DNA of 10,640 nucleotides from Flavobacteriales bacterium. GTDB lineage: Bacteria; Bacteroidota; Bacteroidia; Flavobacteriales; BACL11. Below are positions 7,501-10,640 of this stretch, in pieces (within the stretch, counting starts at the first letter, position 1; each line of letters begins with the position of its first letter). The notes under the pieces were generated by a model. That model had not been told where the DNA came from. It saw only the letters and a list, made by a program, of their open reading frames with translations, and ran no database searches. The stretch is taken from NCBI GenBank assembly GCA_018664745.1, contig JABJNS010000131.1:1-10640 (forward strand), given 5' to 3'. Position numbers and translations under genes: made by a program.

Positions 7501-8111
7501 GTTGTATAGTAAATGGTTATATTAGGGTCAGGAGTAGTTAATGTTAAATTTACTGTAACAGAATTATAGCCTCCAACCTGAGAAAATACAGGGGTTGTGG
7601 CATATTCTTGCATTGCACCAACATTACTTGCATTTGGTGTTCCTGCAGTGAAAACACTCCATAATGCTGATCCATCAGTTTCTCTTCCCCTAGAATGAGA
7701 GTTCTGATTAGGTAAAACACGTATGGAATCTTGGAAAACACCTCCAGCATCAGAAAGCATAAAAACTTCATTCCCTTTTGTTTGTGTTATTTTAAAGTTG
7801 GAATGAGCATTTCCACCAATTAATTCATCTCTACCAGAACAATAAATAAGAGCAACACTGTTTGCGGGAATAATAAAAGAAGATGGAAAAATCCATTTTG
7901 TGGGATTATTAGGTTTATCAGTTAGTGCCCATCCATTTATGTCAATAGGGGCGGCAGTAGGATTATAAAGCTCTACCCAATCCTCAAATTCACCATAATT
8001 ATCAGCAAAAGTATTATAATTAGCTGCAGAATATTCGTTTATAAGAATTTGCCCATTTGCTGAAAACAATGCAAAACAGACAACTAAAAGTGTATATATT
8101 AGTTTGTTCAT
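4557..8111 (-). CDS. secreted CotH-kinase/lamin-tail protein with type IX (CHU_C) sorting domain
   Basis: This is a 1184-residue exported protein. In order: signal peptide 1-20 (cleavage likely after ANG, no lipobox); lamin-tail-like domain about 22-135 (EFEDWVELYNPTAAPIDING); chitobiase C-terminal-like beta domain about 173-258 (YYTTNGDEP); CotH kinase-like domain about 340-640, with VKAAAND (356-362), LNGVYWGVYEMREKVDDQD (403-421) and LWDMDNTFG (525-533), where D527 and D529 are likely metal ligands; repeated beta modules about 671-914; a beta domain about 916-1000; PKD domain about 1003-1083 (WQWDFGDN at 1033-1040); and a gliding-motility-type C-terminal domain from about 1087 (IPNSFTPDLDGINDKF). 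The last is the type B signal for type IX secretion, so the protein should be surface-bound or released. CotH of Bacillus is an atypical protein kinase; the target here is unknown. It is transcribed alone, convergent with nothing and upstream of ileS. Confidence 0.93.
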   Translation of the reverse strand: MNKLIYTLLVVCFALFSANGQILINEYSAANYNTFADNYGEFEDWVELYNPTAAPIDINGWALTDKPNNPTKWIFPSSFIIPANSVALIYCSGRDELIGGNAHSNFKITQTKGNEVFMLSDAGGVFQDSIRVLPNQNSHSRGRETDGSALWSVFTAGTPNASNVGAMQEYATTPVFSQVGGYNSVTVNLTLTTPDPNITIYYTTNGDEPDNTSTLYIGAITISATTVIKAVCYSSTVNIPPSFIDYHTFFINDTHTIPILSVSGNELGNGTADLLTGTPSWSVSGLEPTGTIEWFDENGVLLDKGTGEYNKHGNDSWAYDQRGFDYVMRDQFGYNYALQDKIFNTKSRDKFQRVIVKAAANDNYPFSYGGSGAHIRDAYVNHLSQIADLRLDERSTSSCILYLNGVYWGVYEMREKVDDQDFTSYYYDQDKNNLQYLKTWGGTWTEFGAPNAQPDWNTFVNYVATNPMVNQANYNTAKSQFNTGSLIDYFLLNSYVVCADWLNWNTAWWRGMDPNGDKKKWRYTLWDMDNTFGHGTNYTGVPNTGVGADPCDPSSLGNTGGQGHVPIWNEMLTNQEFHDDYVNRWQDLANSSFSCTFMIHILDSMIAVIDPEMPRQITTWGGTYAAWQGNVQDLRNFILARCDSMNSGFVDCDTAITGPYDVTVEIIGIGEVEMSNGNIINNLNTPWTDQRFGGISLPFEVKSGSFDHWEVISTNTYIYDPNVDTLVLDLQGDVIVRAYFIPTKSIVYNVIPAGTATTITVDGTIINTFPSSKNYIIGDTAYISPNIDPLYGFNTWSSDSVTLMPIATNMTDSFYAYYNDTVTLYIYKKPTITYDVNPAGTTTSININGNIVSIFPYSETVFVDDLNTINPNIDPQYVFNSWETDSNTLLNGSVANNSFYGTYNDLITLHIYKMSAFIDGNDTICNNAKISAQVKVYFNNAVAPYTFSYAINGIVQPSITTSINPYIINTKQEGNYTLTSFTDANSTGTINGSAMVTVLTSPIANFEAQPDSMTILFTTSQLIDKSEGNIVSWQWDFGDNTPPDFSENPYHTYSDSLAMYQVSLIIQDGNGCIDTTFKHIQITDDYWIYIPNSFTPDLDGINDKFCISHHGIREETFVFNVYSRFSELVYSTDNIHDLDCNNGWDGKHQSSGEELPLGAYIYEIYYQDFEGWKHQESSEIILIR
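5370..5879 (-). repeat. tandem ~85-residue repeats inside the surface protein
   Basis: Residues 745-829 and 831-914 are clear repeats: each opens with a Y-x-V-x-PAGT block, carries PNIDP-x-Y-x-F-N-x-W-x-x-D-S in the middle and ends in LxIYK. At DNA level the pair spans 5625-5879 and 5370-5621. A more divergent third copy probably precedes them (about 665-744), with FDHWEV at 706-711 matching the FNTW (793-796) and FNSW (879-882) positions at a period of 86-87 residues. The modules resemble the cell-wall/InlB-like beta repeats of surface proteins and probably act as spacers between the CotH-like domain and the PKD/sorting region. Confidence 0.75.
6786..6793 (-). repeat. eight-base G homopolymer in the surface-protein coding strand
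   Basis: Eight consecutive Gs on the coding strand span codons W440, G441 and G442, within the CotH-like domain. In such AT-rich DNA this is a conspicuous slippage-prone tract. Reading the flanks by hand, one extra G gives TGA six codons after the tract region, and one lost G gives TAA about 19 codons later. Either change would remove the LWDMDN motif and the sorting domain. Confidence 0.6.
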
Positions 8112-8174
8112 TCTACAAAAATACGGAAAATTTACGATTTACTAGGAAACCTGGATTCTAAAATCTTATGTGTT

Positions 8175-8182
8175 CAAACTTA
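8175..8182 (-). promoter_or_regulatory. candidate -7 box for the secreted CotH-like gene
   Basis: Minus-strand TAAGTTTG matches TAnnTTTG and would give a leader of roughly 58 bases to the ATG at 8111. No exact TTG lies 17-23 bases upstream, so the -33 part is missing. A second match, TATTTTTG at 8123-8116, is only four bases from the ATG and would give a nearly leaderless transcript; I rank it lower. Confidence 0.35.
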
Positions 8183-8217
8183 TAGTCTGTCTAAAAGCCC
8201 TTGCAGCACATTTTTTC

Positions 8218-8225
8218 TACTTTTG
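8218..8225 (+). promoter_or_regulatory. candidate -7 box for the decarboxylase cluster
   Basis: TACTTTTG matches TAnnTTTG and ends 22 bases before the ATG at 8248, almost the same geometry as the ileS promoter. The nearest TTG (8201-8203) is only 14 bases upstream, shorter than usual, so the -33 element is doubtful. The 136-base divergent spacer 8112-8247 contains this and the opposing box and nothing else I recognise. Confidence 0.45.
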
Positions 8226-8247
8226 CTGACTATTTTAATACAATTTG

Positions 8248-9636
8248 ATGCAAAATAATATAAAGGAAGATTTACATTTTTTTAATGAATTGATTAATGA
8301 GTTAATTAATGATGAATTAAAGAACCCAGTAGCAGGAGCTATACCTGCTACTGAATTAAATTCAAAGTTTGATTTAGCACTAAAGTCAAGCCCGGCTATT
8401 GCTGCCGATTTTAAAAAAGAATTAAAAAACCTAGTATTAAATACACCTAAATCTTCTTCAAAATTATTTTTTAATCAGCTATTTGGGGGTAGGCATAGTA
8501 AGGCAATTTTAGGTGATTTATTAGCAGTAATGCTAAATAATAGTATGGCAACTTATAAAATTGCAGGTCCTCAAGTTGCAGTTGAAAAGGAAATAATTAA
8601 ACAAGTAAATCATCTTATTGGATATCCTCAGGGGTGTGGAGGAACTTTTCCAACAGGAGGCTCAATGAGTAATTTTATGTCCATGGTGATGGCAAGAGAT
8701 AAGAAGAATAGTGAGATTAGAAATAAGGGAATGCAAGGAAAATTAGTTGCTTACACTTCAGAGAATTCACATTATTCTATTGCTAAAAATGCAGCATTTA
8801 CAGGAATAGGAAGAGACAATATTAGGTATATAAAGTCTGACAATAAAGGAAGGATTAATTCTGTAGCATTTAAGAATCAAGTAGAGTTAGATATAGAAAA
8901 TGGCTTTACTCCATTTTATATTAATGCTACTGCAGGAACTACTGTTTTATGTGCTTTTGATTCAGTAGATGAGTTGGCATTAACTTGTAAAAAACACAAT
9001 ATTTGGCTTCATCTGGATGGTGCATTTGGTGGGTCAGTTATTTTTAGTGAAAAATATAATCATCTTGTAAATGGGATTGAAAATACTGATTCCTTTTGCT
9101 TCAATGCGCATAAAACTTTAGGCGCTCCTTTGAGTACTTCAGTTTTAGTAGTAAAAGATAATAGAGATTTATATAACTCATTTAATAATGATGCTACTTA
9201 TTTGTATCAAACAGATGATGAAAATTATAATTTAGGGCAAACTTCATTTGAGTGTGGAAGAAGAAATAATGCACTAAAACTATGGACGCTTTGGAAAGCA
9301 ATAGGAACAACTGGGATTTCTCAGATTGTTGAACATGAATTTCATTTAGCTGATACTGCAAGAAATTATGTAAAAGAAAATTCAGATTATACACTGTATA
9401 GTTTTGATAATTCCCTTTCTATTTGCTTTAATTATAAAGATTATGATCCAGAGGATTTATGTACTAAGCTATATCAACATAATAAGTTAATGGTTGGTTT
9501 TGGTCATTTTAAAAATAATGCTTTTGTAAGACTGGTGACTATTAATGGAGAAAACTCAACTGAAGAGATCCTAAATTTCTTTAAAATATTGGAAGAGTTT
9601 GTTCAAGAAAATTCTGATTTGATAAAGAGGATATAA
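8248..9636 (+). CDS. group II PLP-dependent amino acid decarboxylase (glutamate/cysteine-sulfinate type)
   Basis: This 462-residue enzyme is of the pyridoxal-phosphate fold type I decarboxylase family. Visible motifs: FFNQLFGG (74-81) and NNSMATYKIAGPQV (97-110) in the substrate-side region, TGGSMSN (136-142) for the PLP phosphate, H175 as the ring-stacking histidine, NATAGTTV (226-233), WLHLDGAFGG (253-262) with D257 for the pyridine nitrogen, and FNAHKTLGAPLSTS (285-298) with K289 as the Schiff-base lysine. The stretch ECGRRNNALKLWTLWKAIGT (335-354) resembles glutamate and cysteine-sulfinate decarboxylases. Possible substrates are glutamate, aspartate (giving beta-alanine, as in Vibrio PanP), cysteine sulfinate or diaminobutyrate; the sequence does not decide. 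I chose ATG at 8248 over the adjacent TTG at 8245 because the extra codon adds nothing and ATG is preferred. It is first of four close plus-strand genes, 16 bases ahead of the next. Confidence 0.9.
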   Translation: MQNNIKEDLHFFNELINELINDELKNPVAGAIPATELNSKFDLALKSSPAIAADFKKELKNLVLNTPKSSSKLFFNQLFGGRHSKAILGDLLAVMLNNSMATYKIAGPQVAVEKEIIKQVNHLIGYPQGCGGTFPTGGSMSNFMSMVMARDKKNSEIRNKGMQGKLVAYTSENSHYSIAKNAAFTGIGRDNIRYIKSDNKGRINSVAFKNQVELDIENGFTPFYINATAGTTVLCAFDSVDELALTCKKHNIWLHLDGAFGGSVIFSEKYNHLVNGIENTDSFCFNAHKTLGAPLSTSVLVVKDNRDLYNSFNNDATYLYQTDDENYNLGQTSFECGRRNNALKLWTLWKAIGTTGISQIVEHEFHLADTARNYVKENSDYTLYSFDNSLSICFNYKDYDPEDLCTKLYQHNKLMVGFGHFKNNAFVRLVTINGENSTEEILNFFKILEEFVQENSDLIKRI

Positions 9637-9652
9637 TTTATATCTTTACATC

Positions 9653-10306
9653 ATGCAAAATGACTTTATAATTGTATTGGCTTGGCCAGAAGGAATGGTA
9701 GCTGCAGCTGGGTCTTGGTACGATAAGGTGTTAGCTAAAGATGGAAAGTATAGAGTAGGACATTCAGCAATGGTTTTAGTAGATTCAAATACAAAGCAAA
9801 TGAATTATATGGATTTTGGTAGGTATCATACTCCTCTTGGTTTTGGTAGAGTTAGAGATTTAGAGACTGATCCAGAGTTGAAGTTAAAAACTACTGCTAG
9901 TATTGAAAAGGGAAGGATTACTAATATTGAAGAAATTTTATTAGAGATAGATAGTTTGCAATCAACACATGGAGAGGGAAAGTTATTTGCCTCTGTGCTT
10001 GATAATATTTGTTTTAAAAAAGGATATAAATATGCTAAATCAATTCAAGATAAAGGAATAGTTGAGTATGGCCCTTTAGTTAAAGGAGGTACAAATTGTT
10101 CTCGATTTGTAGCAAGCACTATGTGTGCGTCTAATCCAGATTTACATACCAATCTAAGATTAAAATTTCCATTTTGTTTGTCGCCATCACCTAAGCGAAA
10201 TGTAAGTATTGCAAATCATAACTATTATATATTAGATAATAGTGATTGTAAACAAATACATAAAAGTTTTTTAAAATCATATTTTACAAGTATTGAGCGC
10301 ATATAA
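9653..10306 (+). CDS. DUF6695-like protein, probable permuted papain-fold (NlpC/P60- or LRAT-like) enzyme
   Basis: This 217-residue protein has no signal peptide or membrane helix, so it is probably cytoplasmic. From memory it belongs to a Bacteroidota family of unknown function (DUF6695); that name is not verified. Two conserved-looking blocks stand out: VGHSAMVLVD (35-44) followed by MDFGRYHTPLGFGRVRD (53-69), and GGTNCSRFVAS (145-155). A histidine early and an NC-x-x-FV cysteine late is the order seen in circularly permuted papain-fold proteins such as LRAT and YiiX-like hydrolases, so H37 and C149 are my candidate catalytic pair, with H59 or D54 as possible third residue. Members act as thiol amidases, peptidases or acyltransferases. 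It starts 16 bases after the decarboxylase and ends 1 base before the next ORF. Function is an inference. Confidence 0.8.
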   Translation: MQNDFIIVLAWPEGMVAAAGSWYDKVLAKDGKYRVGHSAMVLVDSNTKQMNYMDFGRYHTPLGFGRVRDLETDPELKLKTTASIEKGRITNIEEILLEIDSLQSTHGEGKLFASVLDNICFKKGYKYAKSIQDKGIVEYGPLVKGGTNCSRFVASTMCASNPDLHTNLRLKFPFCLSPSPKRNVSIANHNYYILDNSDCKQIHKSFLKSYFTSIERI

Positions 10307-10307
10307 A

Positions 10308-10586
10308 ATGAAAAAACCATTAATGCCAAATAATATTCCTAATACAGCACAATGGCTAAGTGGTGTAGGTGCAGGTTCTTGGTTTTCAATTTCAAAAGAA
10401 AAAACAGAATACAGAATAAAACGATTTTCACCTGAAGGAATGTTGGAATGTGATAGGCTATTCACGGTTGATGATGAAAGTTTTGACATCAATAAGGACT
10501 ATCAATTTACATACCTTTCACATTGCAAAGAATGTACAATCATACAAAACAAAATAACATATAAATTTTACAACAATGAATATTAA
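10308..10586 (+). CDS. small conserved-looking protein with HCxxC motif, function unknown
   Basis: This is a 92-residue protein with no signal peptide. It contains QWLSGVGAGSWFSI (15-28), then YRIKRFSPEGMLECDRLF (35-52) and a C-terminal LSHCKECTII (70-79). H72, C73, C76 and perhaps C48 could form a metal site or redox pair. The repeated short beta-like segments suggest a compact beta sheet. I recall similar small proteins in flavobacteria but know no function. The ATG at 10308 is preferred over an in-frame TTG at 10293 that would overlap the upstream gene. It begins 1 base after the DUF6695-like stop in a different frame, and its own 3' end overlaps the next gene by 11 bases, so translation of the three is probably coupled. 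It may be a detached C-terminal module of the DUF6695-like protein. Confidence 0.75.
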   Translation: MKKPLMPNNIPNTAQWLSGVGAGSWFSISKEKTEYRIKRFSPEGMLECDRLFTVDDESFDINKDYQFTYLSHCKECTIIQNKITYKFYNNEY

Positions 10587-10640
10587 AGTATATGGTGCCG
10601 ATTGGTGCCCAGATTGCGTAAATGCAAAGAATTTCTTAAA
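10576..10640 (+). CDS. glutaredoxin-like thiol-disulfide protein, N-terminal end (partial)
   Basis: Only the first 21 codons are in the window: MNIKVYGADWCPDCVNAKNF and one Leu. The beta strand followed by W-C-P-D-C is the redox-active start of a glutaredoxin/thioredoxin-fold protein, with C11 and C14 as the reactive pair. Glutaredoxins reduce disulfides or glutathione adducts in the cytoplasm. The ATG overlaps the last 11 bases of the upstream gene; no better start exists before the motif. Whether this is a stand-alone glutaredoxin or a longer protein cannot be seen. Confidence 0.8.
   Translation, partial: MNIKVYGADWCPDCVNAKNFL

Noticed and set aside
8142..8154. Short near-palindrome CTAGG-AAA-CCTGG in the divergent spacer
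   Set aside because: Five-base arms with a mismatch are expected by chance and it does not sit on either promoter box.
9194..9394. Minus-strand open frame inside the decarboxylase gene
   Set aside because: It is antisense to the conserved decarboxylase region and has no protein-like features.
10293..10310. Earlier TTG start for the 92-residue protein
   Set aside because: It would add five residues overlapping the upstream gene; the ATG at 10308 fits the spacing better.
10290..10320. Frameshift joining the DUF6695-like and 92-residue proteins into one broken gene
   Set aside because: The downstream frame has its own ATG one base after a clean stop and there is no slippery run at the junction; two adjacent genes is the simpler reading.

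Overview
The window is a piece of chromosome from a low-GC member of the Bacteroidota, probably a flavobacterium-like lineage. The evidence is: a secreted protein ending in a gliding-motility-type (CHU_C) type IX secretion sorting domain; an ileS - TraR/DksA-like - lspA run of a kind I recall from flavobacteria; a long eukaryote-like isoleucyl-tRNA synthetase; promoter boxes of the Bacteroidota form TAnnTTTG; and gene starts without clear Shine-Dalgarno sequences.

Layout. Bases 1-137 hold the 3' end of asd (+). It converges with lspA, and the two stop codons overlap. Bases 134-4455 are a tight three-gene minus-strand operon, ileS -> DksA-like -> lspA, with gaps of 5 and 6 bases; a good promoter lies just upstream of ileS. 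Bases 4557-8111 (-) encode one 1184-residue secreted multidomain protein: signal peptide, lamin-tail domain, chitobiase-C-like domain, CotH kinase-like domain, repeated beta modules, PKD domain and CHU_C sorting domain. A 136-base divergent spacer follows. From 8248 to the right edge four plus-strand genes are packed together: a group II PLP-dependent decarboxylase, a DUF6695-like protein that looks like a permuted papain-fold enzyme, a 92-residue protein with an HCxxC motif, and the start of a CPDC glutaredoxin-like protein.

How the genes relate. The ileS operon joins translation (IleRS), probable RNA polymerase regulation (DksA-like) and lipoprotein maturation (LspA). The 1184-residue protein is predicted to be exported and attached at the cell surface by the type IX system. 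The right-hand cluster is the least understood part. Its spacing (16 bases, 1 base, then an 11-base overlap) suggests co-transcription, but the sequence does not show a shared pathway. I see no mobile elements, RNA genes or CRISPR arrays.

Points most worth a second look are the GIHH form of the IleRS HIGH motif (linked to mupirocin hyper-resistance in type 2 IleRS), the H37/C149 pair in the DUF6695-like protein and its small neighbours, an 8-G tract inside the surface-protein gene, and the TTG start of lspA. I found no clear evidence of a wholly new system; the right-hand cluster is the best candidate.
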